Origin: Cryptomeria japonica
Taxonomy: Eukaryota; Streptophyta; Pinopsida; Cupressales; Cupressaceae
Assembly: GCF_030272615.1 (NCBI RefSeq)
Contig: NC_081408.1
Location: forward strand, 308,898,450 to 308,962,449
Direction of reading: 5' to 3'
Length of the DNA stretch: 64,000 nt
Position numbers and translations under genes: made by a program. Positions 44,936 through 57,900 of the stretch are shown one piece after another. Positions within the stretch are counted from its first letter, which is position 1, and each line of letters begins with the position of its first letter. Under the pieces are notes generated by a model that was not told the DNA's origin, ran no database searches, and saw only the letters and a program-made list of their open reading frames with translations.

Positions 44936-47900
44936 GGTGCTTAGTGATCAGTGTTTTTCCTAGCAGTGTTGTATCAAATGGAACATATATTTAGCTTTTG
45001 ATTGGAGCTTTTAGAGTTAAATTTAGTTTTTTTTGGTTTTCAGTCTATCATAATCAGCAAAGGTATAATAGATCATCATTCATCTCAATGTAACTACAAA
45101 ATTACAAATCACCATAAGGCGATCCAACACATCATGGGTCCAAAGCAATCACAAAACATATATCAAACTAAGAAAACAATAAACACTCAGGGGCATACAA
45201 TGCAACAAATGAAGCATCTAGAATAAGATCAAAGTAAAACTGAAAGATTTACATTCAAAATGTAAATGGCACAATCATACGCACATGGCCAAATCCACAT
45301 CAAGAATGAAGAATGCAAATGAGTAAAAGGGATTGGCATTAGAGGGGAATAGAATATAGTGAGGGAAATGTTGAGGAACCCCTGAATTTTATCCATGTCA
45401 TTGTGTTTAGGTGACCTCTCAAGATTATGCACCATCATTGTGTCATAATGTGTCAAAAATATATTGGTTAGAGTATTGAACTAAGGCCTATACAAGTATG
45501 GTGGAAGACCGTTGAGGGTAGTGTTAGTGTTGGTCTTAATGATAACAACTAATAATTAAGACCTCATGTATAGGGCATGGTGGCCCATTTTTTTGCATGA
45601 TCAAGAGGATTGACTATGATTAGAAATGGGTCATTGTAGATAGTGTAGGAATTGTCTAGGCTACAAGTGGATATCAACTAATACAATCACTACATCATTA
45701 TGTTTTCATACATGTCAATATAAGGGTAGGCCATGAAAGTGTATGTTATAATTATTTGGTTTATCTTATACCAATTTGTAATAAAATGTAATTTGTTATA
45801 CCAATATCTATCACTAGGCAATAATCACCTTGTAATTCTTTAGTGCATAGTTTGCACAATGGTGGGAATATGTAATTATTTTAGATGAAATAGAATTATT
45901 ATCAATTGCGAAGTATCATGTTTATAATCCATCACATGTTACTAAGAATTATGAATAAGCTCCCAACTACCTATGATGCTTGAGACAAGTATGGAGGTAG
46001 GTAACATCACAAATTTTTTTATCTAAGAGAGGTTTTTCTTCAACCTAATTATGTTCATTATTAATGTAGGCTTATGAAAATGGATCTTAAGACTCCTTTT
46101 AATTATGGACATGAAAATTGTTAAGGGAGAATCAAGGTAGGGTTGTCTAAGAAATGTTTGTTGATTTCTTGGAAGGATTGGACTTAGTGACCTACTTGCC
46201 TCAAATGGAAAGCAAGAAAGCATAAATAGAAGGTGTACATCAAGAGTTTGAGGTATTGCAATCTTATTGTAGCAATATTAGTAAAGTGTTGGTTGGTTTG
46301 CAAAATGCACATGAAAATAGTAGAGTGTGTGTTGGAAGTGAATGTATTATATTATGTGAAAGCATTAATTGAAATAGTAAAATAAGAACCAACAAGAAAG
46401 GAGAGTTAAGGGTGGTGTCTATATAGGGTAGATGAGTTATGTATTCTAATATATGACAAATTTTCTTGGATAGTTTCATTATAAACCCCACTAAATTAAT
46501 TAAAAATTTACACGTCTATATAAATTTATTTTGCCAAGTATATATTAAATTAAAAAATTGATTATATATTTATATGTGTATGTATCATTTTACATTTAGA
46601 ATGAATTGATTCTAAATTTTTTATGATAATTGCTTGTATTTCATTACCAAATGTTTATTCTAATTGATATAATTGATGTACATAATTAAAATATATTTTG
46701 AAAATTATTTAATATGTAAATAAAAGTTGATCTTAAGTAAATAAATTATTTAATATTTTATAATTAATTTCCTCTTAAGTATCACCATCGAAGGGTATGT
46801 GATCTTCATCTACAAAGGGAATGAAACAATCTACAATAGGATCATCTAGGAATGGAGAGATATGAGGATCTCCATGGATCTCCTAAAGTCTATTCCAAAG
46901 TGTGTGGGGGAAATCAATATCCAATGCAATACACATAGAATCATGATCTTGATACTAGATCAAATCACTCCTACATGGTCAATGATGTTACACCAAGATT
47001 ATATATTTTCTAGTGTTTCTAGTTTAGGTATGACTCCATACATAAAAGGAAAATGATTAAACCACCTAAAACTTATGAAGATACCATTTTACAAAAGAAT
47101 CATAGTTATCCCTTTCTAATTCTACCACAAAAGGATGAATAGAGAAACCTATGATGCCTCCTCATGTTTGTAATTGTAATTGTAAATTTTCAAGTTTGTA
47201 ATTTAAAATTAGAAAGGGAACACTCATATCGACAAACAAAAGGGACTAGTTTAATTATAATAGTAAAGAGATTGGATATTATTTTTATATTTCCCAAATT
47301 GATTGAGCATAATGATTTTATAAAATTTAAAATAATTATATGCTTGGTTTTAGATCACCTCCTTTGACTTTACAAGTCATGGAAGATCTTCTAAAGCCCA
47401 AATGCACCTTCAAATTTAAAAAACTATGTAGTTTTATGATCAACCCTTCATATATCTTGTCAAACATTGATGAAGTGAGCTTCTAAAAATAAGAATAACC
47501 AATACATATGCTCTACTAAAAAGATCATAATCCTAAAAAATCGGTAAGGATTGGAATAGTAATTCCAATTTTTAAGAACATTCTATTGGAAAGGAATGGA
47601 TAGAAATGCAGCTAAACACTCTCAATGGATTAATCATAGTTAGAGGAATCGACTAGGATCAATTCATGAAGAAATAACTCTTATCTTAAAATTAATAGAT
47701 GTCAAAAGAAAGGAAAATAAAATCTAGGGGTAAAAATCTTGAGACATTTAGCTAGCTTAACATGAAAAGAACATAAAAATTTTCCACAACTTAAGTAGGT
47801 AAAAAAGGAGCTACAAAAATCACTTTTATAATTTTTTTGAGGAGAATCTCGCAATGAGCCTTCACCCATTAGACTTGAATCAATTTTCCTTTTTAGTGAA

Positions 47901-48426
47901 ATTATTGCTAGTGAGGGGGATTTAAAATTGTAAGACAAAATAGACTTCTTATATTTTGTTCTCTTTATTAACACAAGTGAAGATAGTCAAATATTAATGA
48001 TGCCTTTCATTAAGGACGAGATGAATTTGGATTCATTTTAAGTGAAATCAAACAAAGCCCAAAGGCCTAATGAGTTTCATGTTTCCGTGTTGGTATACCA
48101 TTGTGGTGGCTTGTAGTGAAGCCTAAAGATTCAAAAGGTTACTGAAACAACTCAATTGTATATTTATTACATTAATCCCAAATAATTCTTCCCTTAAATG
48201 TCTTTTATAAATTTTTGATTAATCTCTATTTGTAACAATCTATATAAAATCCTATAAAAGTAATCAAAAATTTAATGTTTGTAATTGTAATTGAAAATTT
48301 TAAGTTTGTAATTGTAAATTTTCATGTTTGTAATTGTAATTGTAAATTTTCAAGTTTGTAAATTTTCATGTTTGTAATTGTAATCGTAAATTTTCATGTT
48401 TGTATATATATGCAGATTATTTTCAA
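44936..48426. other. element J internal non-coding sequence
   Basis: No gene is supported in these 3.5 kb. Near 47164-47210 and 48275-48405 occur several copies of GTTTGTAATTGTAATTGTAAATTTTCA, the second group just before a TTTGTATATATATGCAG splice-acceptor-like string upstream of the plus-strand gene. The stretch may include the gene's promoter, 5' UTR and a first intron. Confidence 0.45.
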
Positions 48427-50483
48427 ATGATGGATGAGTTTGAGATAGATGAGCTATTAGGTATAGTACCACCTCCACCTCCACCTCCACTAGAGCAGTT
48501 GCGACAGACAATTAGGACAAATATTGATGCTCTGATTAGAGATATTCACACTATTAGGCGTGAGCCTCATCCACCCCCTCAGTTGTTACGCCTTGCAAAT
48601 AGTATGCAAGGCATTGTACAGTCTGTGTAGGCATCAGATAGCGAGTTAGATAGCTATTGTAGCTGGCATGAGGGATTGCATGCATTTTACGTAGATGGCC
48701 TCACATACAAACAAGTTAATGATTTAAAAATAATAAAAATAGATTTGAAAAAATATTTTGTGAACCCTAAGACGGGTGAAGAGATAGATCCGAAGAAGCC
48801 ACGGATCTCTATTCGATGGTGTAGGCACCCGAGCATTGCTAGCCACTTTTGGGAGAGGTGGTGGATCGTCTTTGACCATCCACCACACTCCAATCATGAG
48901 GTCCCAATGTATTTTTTGAAGAAATTATGGGCAGAATTTGAATTGGGCAAAAAGCCCAATTACTTTGATATTAGATCTTTCCACGGGGTTGGGAGAGGCA
49001 TGCCCCAAGATAGGCTAGGAGCAAAATTGAGCGATAGGGTTAGAAACTGTGTGCGCGATGATCCATTGGTTCCTCTTCCATCACCAGTTTTTCCAGCACC
49101 TTCCCATCATCAAGCAATGGATTCTGCTCTAGGTTCATTGAGTGTCCTATCAGGCAATTTGGTACGGTAGTTGCGGGAGGTGAGGGCTGCCCCCTGCTTA
49201 GCACATGTTTGCACGAGTTGTGGGGATGTATGTAGGGGTCCACAGAGTGAGGTTACCCCTGGAGGAGATGATGATTTTGATGATGTTGATGCCGCCCATG
49301 GTGGTTACGATGATCTCAAGGAGGCTGCACATGCTGATGTCGTCTCTTCATATGTTGATCTCTTGTGGGCAGACAATGATCAGCCTAGAGAGGTACAAAT
49401 TTATTTGTATAATTTACAGTGCAATATTAAATTCCTTATATATACACATATGAACCATAACATGAGTCAATTTTTTCTGAATAGAGGATGGATCACACCA
49501 CATCATTGAGGAACTGATAGCATGTTACCTCAATACCTAGAGATGTTGGTGCCCCATTTACGGTATGCACTTTCATCTAGATAGATTGTATTGATATGTA
49601 CATTTAAAATAAACAATAAATTTTTTAGTGTAATGATTTACATATGATATGTTTTTTCAATTTTGTAGGGTGCTTCATGTAGCACTAAGGTGGGTATTTC
49701 TTCACATGACCTATGGACCACTGAGGCTCAGCCTCATATACCACTAGTATGTTTTTCATCCATTAATTTGAAGTGTTTACATGCTTACTAATTTAAGTAC
49801 AACTTTGATTCATGTTCGTTATTTTTTGCCACTGTAGGCTTCTGGATCGTTTGATGGCGCATCACATGTTCACCTTCGACCATTAGTTACTTTCCTTGCA
49901 TCACATGTATGCTTTTCTATGATAATATTGTGGTCTATATATATATATATATATACTTTATAATTTATGTATATATATAAGTTTGATTCATGCTTTATAT
50001 ATGTTCAGGTCCACACCACTACCAATATTGGTACAGCTATGGGGTTGAGCCAGATGCAACCATCGACATTATCATTTGAGGCACGATGATTACAAAAATA
50101 ATTTCTAATTTGTTTATACTGTGTACCTGGCTTTTATATGGATTATCAAAATTGATATACAATGTTTTTTTTTGCAGGACTTGGCTACGACCACTTTTCT
50201 TGTTCATGATAGTGGACCTCCACATATCAGTGAGGGCATTGTCGAGCACGGTTGTATGGTAATTTATTTTAAAAAATTTAGTATTTAATTACTTTATAAG
50301 TGAATTATGCAAGTAACTTCTTCTCATGTAAAATCTTTTAATAATGCACAGGAGGGTGCAGACACTAATATTACACAGACACAGGATGGTGCATCTCAGG
50401 ACCATGTGCAGTAGGATGATTCATCTCAGCGACCTTCACATGGAGTGAAGAGGACTACAGATGAGATGCACACAAGTTCTTAG
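48427..50483 (+). pseudogene. element J plus-strand gene, seven exons all in phase 0
   Basis: Exons: 48427-49392 (966 nt), 49485-49562 (78), 49669-49746 (78), 49838-49906 (69), 50009-50080 (72), 50178-50258 (81) and 50352 to a stop at 50412 or 50481. All lengths are multiples of three and junctions are GT-AG, except a GC donor at 50081. Exon 1 starts MMDEFEIDELLG, has a proline run, and then a folded-looking part with many Trp and His (ISIRWCRHPSIASHFWERWW). The short exons encode Ser/Thr/His-rich peptides. In-frame stops lie at 48628-48630, 49168-49170 and in exon 2. An acceptor-like site at 48411-48415 suggests a further upstream exon. I do not recognise the family; by position it would be the transposon's second, accessory gene. 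Confidence 0.6.
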
Positions 50484-51489
50484 ATTGTATATTTTAGATC
50501 ATGACATGTTATTGTATTGTGGACTTTTTATGATGACACTTGTTATGTTTTCCCGGGACTTGTTATTATGTGATTATATATAGGACTTGTTGTTATGTGT
50601 TATGTGATTATATATAGGACTTTTTATTATGTCATTTCCTTGCTATTATGATATCAGGTCGTGTTATGTGATTTGGCACACTCTAGTGATTATATATGTG
50701 ATACATTGTTTTGTTATTATGTTATTTGGACTTGTTTTAATGTCATTTCCTTATTAAATTATTATTTCAAGACTTGTTATTATAGTGCAACAATTTATAA
50801 TTCAATGTGCACAAAATAACATTAAGAATAAGATAACTAATACAATATTGTTTATGAAACCAAAATTGTATCAAATGTAGACAAATACAATGTTAAAGGG
50901 ACAAAGAAAAACAATTATCATGATTAAATATTTAAAAGAGTTCACACAAGTATCGACTTATTAATTATAAATGAATCTCATAGAGGAATCTAATAGATTG
51001 ATGGAATTAAGGCTAACCAAATTATTAGGAAGCTACAAACATAGTATCGACTTTCCTCTTAAGTTGACCACACTACTTTACTAGTGTATTGATGGTTTAT
51101 TAGTGCGGATAGTAGTGGTATGAAAAGCATGGACTTCATGGTACTAAAATAAAAAAGTACACTAAAAATATAGATTTGTGATACAATGATAAATATAGAG
51201 TCAGGTCATATTTAAGACATAATTCTATCTTTGAACTTACAATTAATCTATGAAGAGATTACAATAAAATAAATATATCATAAAAAATTAGAATTCAATT
51301 GTAACACAATTACAATGTGCACAAAATAACATTAAGAAGAAGATAACTAATACAATGTTGTTTATGAAACCAAAATTGTATCAAATGTAGACAAATACAA
51401 TGTTAAAGGGACAAAGAAAAACTATTATCATGATTAAATATAAAAGAGTTCACACAAGTAACACAAACTTACATGCATATAAATTTGAT
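50484..51489. repeat. convergent intergenic region with direct repeats
   Basis: A block of about 150 bp (50803-50952) is repeated in the same orientation at 51313-51460 with few mismatches. Upstream, 50555-50640 has three imperfect copies of a GACTTGTTATTATGTGATTA unit. The 3' ends of the two element J genes face each other across this interval, so it probably holds their terminators. Confidence 0.7.
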
Positions 51490-54400
51490 TCAACCCAATG
51501 TACCATCTGCATCCTCTCTCTTCTGCAATGCATCTATGATTGCCTCATGCTCTTCTACTGAAAGTGTCCACAATACCTTATTAGCAGGTCTACCTTTGTA
51601 TCTTTCTAATTTGATGTTTGTTGCCACCACCAAATGAGAATAGTGTATAATCTTCTTTTTTGATTGGTAGTCTTCATAAGCTAGTAAGCCATTCCCTCTT
51701 GTTAAGTATTTGCATAGCCATGTACCAACCACCACAATAGACCCAACTGGATACTGGAAACCATCATCATCTACTTGATCACATATCAACTTTTTCTTAG
51801 GTTCTAAACATCTAGCTAGCCAATACTCAACCTGCTCATCATTATCCTCAGGTACAACAACAACATACACATGTCCTATAAAACACATTTAAGTACAATG
51901 TGTAGAAATAAAAATTGTTAGAATTTATAATTCAAAAATGTAATCATAAATTATATGACAATACATAAAAATATATAATTTAAAGTTATAAACAATAAAT
52001 TGAATTAAATTACCAGGTTGTATGAGGTCCGAAACATGATCATAATCTTCTAATGCAAATGCATGATCGGGGTCTTCATTTCTTCTAACATCTTCATATT
52101 GTGTCTCAGTAGGTGTTAAGGATTTGTGTTGCCATTCTTCAACCCATTCTGCATTCTCTCATTCTTCCCATTCACCTGCAACACAAAATTGACAAAAACA
52201 TGCAAGCTCTCTAGTCCATACAGTCCAAGTGTTAGAATTAGAACTCTTAAATGAATGCCATCTAGCTGACCCATTTATTGTATCACAATCATATCTTGGA
52301 AGGATATTCTCCTCTTTAACTAGCCATAAGAAACGTCTAATTGTAGAGTTCTGACTTGATCCTGTGGATAAATTTGCACTACACCAATCCATAATTGCAC
52401 TTGCATTTTTAAATTTAGCCTTTTCCTCAAATTTGAGTTGCTCTCTACAAAGGGCTCTCTTAACACATACACCAGCACCGTCATGTTCTCCTTTCCTATG
52501 TCCAGCCTCAAAAAAACTCCAAATGTGTTCGATATTGGTTTTTTTATGAATCCTACTCAACCAATAAAACATTCTAGCATTCTTGAATTGCCCTGTGTAA
52601 TTATCAAACCATATTAGATGTTGTGTCATATGAATTTCTCTCCCCCCTAAAATTCTGAAAAAAGGTCTTGAAGCAAAACTGGACAAACTCAGATGAGTGT
52701 AATTTATTATCACTTATATAGAAATGGTACTCTCTCGAAATTTTGCAATCCTCTTGTGTACTATCTGGTGCATGCCTATAGACAATATGGACAAAAATTG
52801 ATACCTGCACTGAATTGTAGTATTGTGATTGTACCTCATCTTGTGGTGCAAGTGTGTAGTTCTCTGCAAAGTCAACAACCAAAAGTATACTACCAATAGG
52901 AAATGTATCCTTACATATTCAAAACTAACCATCGAGCCATCTAGCATTTTGAGTGTGTTTAACATATTTAGGTATGATGTTACTCTTGAATTCATTCATA
53001 AATGCATGAACACTAATGTTTTCAGTGATTAGATCGCATTGTTTTCCAACCTTTCCATCCTTCAGTGGATACTCAATAGTTTTAAATCTTTTAACATCAA
53101 TTAATTGTTGTCCAAAATCATTTGAAAGATTTTCATGCAAACATTCATTCAACAATGCAAGATTGCCACATATATCACATACACCAAAAACACATGCATT
53201 GAAAAGGAAATTTTGTTCATTTAGTGGGTTGCAAAACAAACTTGAAATAAACTCCTTTATAGTTTCAGGTGGTATATTTATACCACATTCTTGGAACATT
53301 CCATTACTATGCATGGTAACACGTATATATCGAAATACATCATAATGGTAGTGAAATTGAACATGAGTTTTGCAACAACATGTGACTCTTTCCTTGTTAA
53401 TTCGAACATACCAAGGTTTACACTTTTCAAAAGACCTTTGACAAATGCTAATAGTCAACACTTTATCATCCAAATTTTTTTTATACAATTCAGTTTGAGT
53501 CATGTCCAATAGGTGTTTTGGATGTGGATCATGAATTTTTGACCCAACTCTTAATTTAAGAACATCTCTAACATTAGGTGATACTCTCGTATTATCGTGC
53601 CAGAATTTTTTGATCAAATTTTGACTTCACCAGTAAGTTTCATATCAGACCTTGGTAGTCTACCACTAAAAGTCCACAATTTGTTTGCCAGATCACTTTC
53701 AAAATTAACTCTTCTTTTTACAGCTCTTGACAAATTTTTGCGATGAATATTAAGATATCCACTAATGTTACTCATCATTCTTTTATTAGAAGTTGTTTGG
53801 CTTACTAAAGCTATTGTAATTGCCCATTGTGCTACACTTTTATCTTTAGAATGACTTTTCTTTCCAACAGTCGATACAACTTGTTTTAAAGACTCTTCCT
53901 TCTTCTTGGGTTTGACATAAAAGCCTAACTTCTTCATCACTTTTTGCATTTTAGTCATTTTAATTAGTTGTACCATTAATTGACATTGAAACCCAAATTT
54001 CTTATTTTAAAAAAAATGTCTAAACAATCTATTTACATGTGTCCTAATCTGTCTCCATGAAACCAAGCCAGGAAGGTTGTCTAGTACATCACTTTTAATT
54101 TCAAAATTTTCATTCATTTGATCATCATTCAAACATGTTTCATTTTCAATTGGTGTTTCCATGTCTATATACACATTATTGGTTTTAGTTGTAGGTGGAT
54201 TTTCAATTTCATTTGGAGTTTCAAATTTGGTTTCAATTTCAGTTTCAAGTTGAGATCTAGTTTTAGTTGGGGTTTCAATTTGGATTTCAATTTCACTTTC
54301 AACTTGACTTCTAATTTCATTTGGGGTTTGATTTTCAATTAGAATTTCATTTAATAAGTAACCTGCTTCTACTAAATCACCAATTTCTTCATGAGAAAAA

Positions 54401-54663
54401 ACATAGGGCTGTGGAGACATACCTGTATCCAATAATGGATTAGAAGATGCACCTGAATTAAATGGTTCTATTATGTTTCCTTTGTCAGCATTTATGGTCT
54501 CATTGATGTTCTCCTCTTCTAAAATGATTGTGGAACTTGAAGCTCCTTGTCTCATTCTTGATCTTCTCTCTCGTTGACGCATTGCCTCCTTCTCCCTATT
54601 TGTTACAATCTCCTCAGTTGTCAGAACCTTCCTTTGCCTCTTCCTACATTGATTTGATCCCAT
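51490..54663 (-). pseudogene. element J transposase-like gene (DFAENY family, unassigned superfamily)
   Basis: The start is the ATG at 54663 (AGCCATGGG context), followed by a basic segment (RKRQRKVLTTEEIVTNREKE) that may be a nuclear signal. Later blocks are a Cys/His cluster (ERVTCCCKTHVQFHYHYD, about 53385), a CX2C plus Cys segment (VCDICGNLALLNEC), VVDFAENYTLAPQDEVQSQY (about 52880), LIWFDNYTGQFKNARMFYWL (about 52640) and GHRKGEHDGAGVCVKRALC (about 52500). Asp residues in the last three are candidates for a DDE/DDD site; this is inferred. After a 138-nt GT-AG intron (51876-52013) comes a C-terminal domain (EYWLARCLEPKKK, YPVGSIVVVGTWL). Stops near 54007 and 52920 and frameshifts near 53618 and 52650 break it. 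Confidence 0.72.
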
Positions 54664-54848
54664 GGCTACACCAAAATTTGAATTCGAATCAATCTCCTTA
54701 CCAAATCGACAATAAGACAAACAAAGAGAATGATTAATCAAAACATTCTCTTTGTAGATCATACCTATCAGCCAATGATTGAAAAATCATTCAATCATTG
54801 GGATTTGTGCTTGTGGGCCAGATTCTGGCCCAATGGATCTTTTCAAAA

Positions 54849-54950
54849 ATGGGTGCCCGTTTTTGAAAACAGGCGCCCGTTTCGCTTTCAACGGTACAGA
54901 GCGAAACGGGCGCCCGTTTTTTGAATTTAAAAAACGGGCACCCGTTTTTT
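54849..54950 (-). repeat. element J right terminal and subterminal array
   Basis: Four copies of the same motif (GGGTGCCCGT, GGCGCCCGT, CGGGCGCCCG, CGGGCACCCG) lie within about 100 bp, immediately upstream of the transposase promoter region. The outermost pair mirrors the outermost pair of the left end. The right array is shorter than the left one. Confidence 0.75.
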
Positions 54951-57900
54951 AAAATTAGGGGTGGGAAACATTCCTTAGATTTGTTTTTTGCTTCGGGATA
55001 GGCTTGGTCTCACCAAGCCTATGCTTGGATCTCCAAGAAAATGACTAAGGTAAATCGACATCAGATTTCTACCTTGGCCTAATTTTTTGAGGGCCTTTCT
55101 GATTGAATTTTTTGACGAAACAAAAACCCATTAGAGTTTTTAGCGTCCTGAATTCAGAAATGTAAATTTTATAGTGATAAGATTACTTTTACTATTTTTG
55201 TATTATTTATTAATCAAGAGTGGAACCTAAACCTAAAATACCAAGGTTCACTAAAACTTTAATAACTTTTTGGTTCTTAGGATTTTAGAAAAATAAATTA
55301 TATGGCATCAATCTACATACAATTCTTTTGAATATTAAAAAAAAAATGGAAAAATATGAAATTTTCATCAAATTATGGTGGTCGTAAACCCGATGTTTTG
55401 AAAATATACTTTATTGTTAGTTAAAAATTAATAAAAAAATATATATTCAATAAAAAAAATAAGCAAAAATATTCTCGTCAATATTTGGTGTCTTAGGTAT
55501 CATTTCCTAGAAGGATTTGCAAAAATTCATTTATTTGCATCAAAAAAGGGTGGTCGTACACATGCGTGGTATGGTCCTGAAATAGGCATTTTGAAAAAAT
55601 GGTTTTTAAACATGCCTACTAAAAAGGGATTTCTACCATGTGGGTATTAAAATAAATTACATATTTGAAAAGTAGACTCTGAGCACTACATTTTCTATTA
55701 CTAAAGTTTTTTGAGATTCAATCTCTAAGTGCATCAAATTTTGACATCAATCGACATAAAATTTGAAAAACAGAGAAAACACTTCCACATTTTGCCCAAA
55801 AGTGGGACTCAACTTCTTGCAGCCACCCATAACAATGTTCAACTCAAATATATGGACATGAAGTAATGTCTTAGAGATTAAATATAGTTGAACATATTAA
55901 CAATACCAATCTCTATTGATAGTCCATATACTCTGATATAAAACCCACCTTTCCCATGTGAATACTTCTTGACTAAGCAATATACTCCATTCACATATTG
56001 AGCTGTATAATCTAATTAGCTAATTTAGGGTATGCCCAATTTTTAGAATCCAAACATGTTGCATGCCAAATTAAATGTTAATATGTAACCTTTCATATAC
56101 CATTCCTTACAGAGACAATCAAACACCAATAACCTGAAATCCACCTATACACAAAATATTAGCATGTGAAGCTTACCAATTAGCATATCCAATTTTTCCC
56201 ACAGAATTGTCCTATCTATATCTAAAACACAATGAACATGTCTTAAAATAATTTTTATTAAACATTCAATCTTAATAGATAAATTAACTATTAAATCAAA
56301 GATAAGTAAAAAATTTATAAGATAATGATATGATTATTAGGATGTATTAATGCAGTTACGAAGTGTTATATATAATAGTCTAATTTTCCTTCTTTTGTAT
56401 ATATAGATACTAACATTATAGGATATATATCGATATGATAACAAAATAAAAGTTCATATAACATAATTTATTATTTTTTCAAAAATCAATCAATTTTAAG
56501 ATTTTATATAACTCACAATGATGATATTCTAAAATGTAATCTTAACACTAAATTGTCAAAATTGCTAAGGCTACATACATATAAGTTTAGGAGAAATATA
56601 CTGCACGATGGTGAAAGGGGCGGTGATATTGGGATGGCCGCGATGGATGTGTGAGGGGGTTGTGGGCTTCAACCCACAGTGCGGTCGAGGCTACTCCTGT
56701 GACTTGCGGCCCACAGTGGTGGCCGAGGCCGACTTGTGGGTCGCGGCCCACAGTGCCATGGAAAACCTATATTATTTTTTTTAACTCAAAAGAAAGACCA
56801 ATAAAGCTTAGAATTCAAATTTAATTATTTCAAAAATACAATGTTACTTACCAAAGAATTTCAATCGTAGCATATGATCTCGTAATAAGAATGCAAATTT
56901 AATGAATATTCCTTGTACTTATCCTAGTCAACATCTTGCTTGCATGATAACATTGACCATTAGAAGAACGGATTTATAACCAAGATATTTAATGGGCAAA
57001 TCTCTTTTGATAGTATAGGTTATGGTTTTTAGAAAGTTGTTTTACCTTGATTTGCACTTTAATCTTCCTACTGTTGATCATTTCTTGGATAGGTTATAGT
57101 GAGATAAGAGCAAGGAATTTTATGCTAAAGATAATATAGAAAGATTTGATAGTACATATTAATATGTTGGTTACTTAAACTTTTGAGTGTGACATCTAGA
57201 CAATATATGCTCATATTAATGAGATAATAGGACTTGTGTCCTTTGACCTCCAGAATATTGAATATTTAAGAATTTGGAGGTTAAGTCAAAGGTCATCATC
57301 TATCAATTAATAATCTATATAACTTCTTATATTAAAGAGTGCATCTTTCTTATAAAGAGCATATAGGGTTATAGGAGCTATAAAGACTTTTCACCATTTC
57401 TTGAGACAAGAGTACAATATATAGCTTATACTTGGTCAACATAGTAGTATTTATCATTAAAGACTCATAATAAATATTGGTACATGTCATGTTTACCTTC
57501 TAGACTAAAATCATTAATCTTCCTACAACAATAGCTATACAATATCCAAGAAAAGTGCTTGGATAAATTGTGTTGCAAATGTTTATATAGATTCTTTGAT
57601 ATAAATTATCAAGATATCTTTTTATATCATCTTAGTTAATAGGTTACCTCATTTTATTTATTTGAAAATATGTTAGCTAATCTTTTATTTGCATGATGAC
57701 TCTTGATTTAGTTAGTGTATATCTTATTTAGTCAATTGAGAATCATGATGAAAATACCATAAACTCATTGTGTTATGAATGGGTTTGAGGTTACGTATCT
57801 TGCTAGTATATTGATGAACTAAATTAGGTTTCCAAATATCTAAAATTTATCAAGTAGATATACTAAGGTTGTTCTTTTTTATTCTTATATGATAATTCTC

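Larger units (their letters stand above)
44069..54950. mobile_element. element J: ~10.9-kb DNA transposon with two convergent genes
   Basis: The left end reads AAACGGGTGCCCGA...TCGGGCACCCGTTTAGC. The right end, read inward on the minus strand, is AAACGGGTGCCCGT...ACGGGCGCCCGTTTCGC. These form long imperfect terminal inverted repeats made of short palindromes. Between them lie a plus-strand multi-exon gene (48427-50483) and a minus-strand transposase-like gene (54663-51490) whose 3' ends face each other. Exact outer ends and target duplication are not resolved. Superfamily unknown: a CACTA-like organisation of subterminal arrays, but the transposase is not TNP2. Both genes carry stops, so this copy is inactive. 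Confidence 0.7.

Noticed and set aside
45229-47974. Several 60-90 codon ORFs on both strands inside element J
   Set aside because: Composition is that of random AT-rich DNA, with no motifs or partner copies and overlapping opposite frames.
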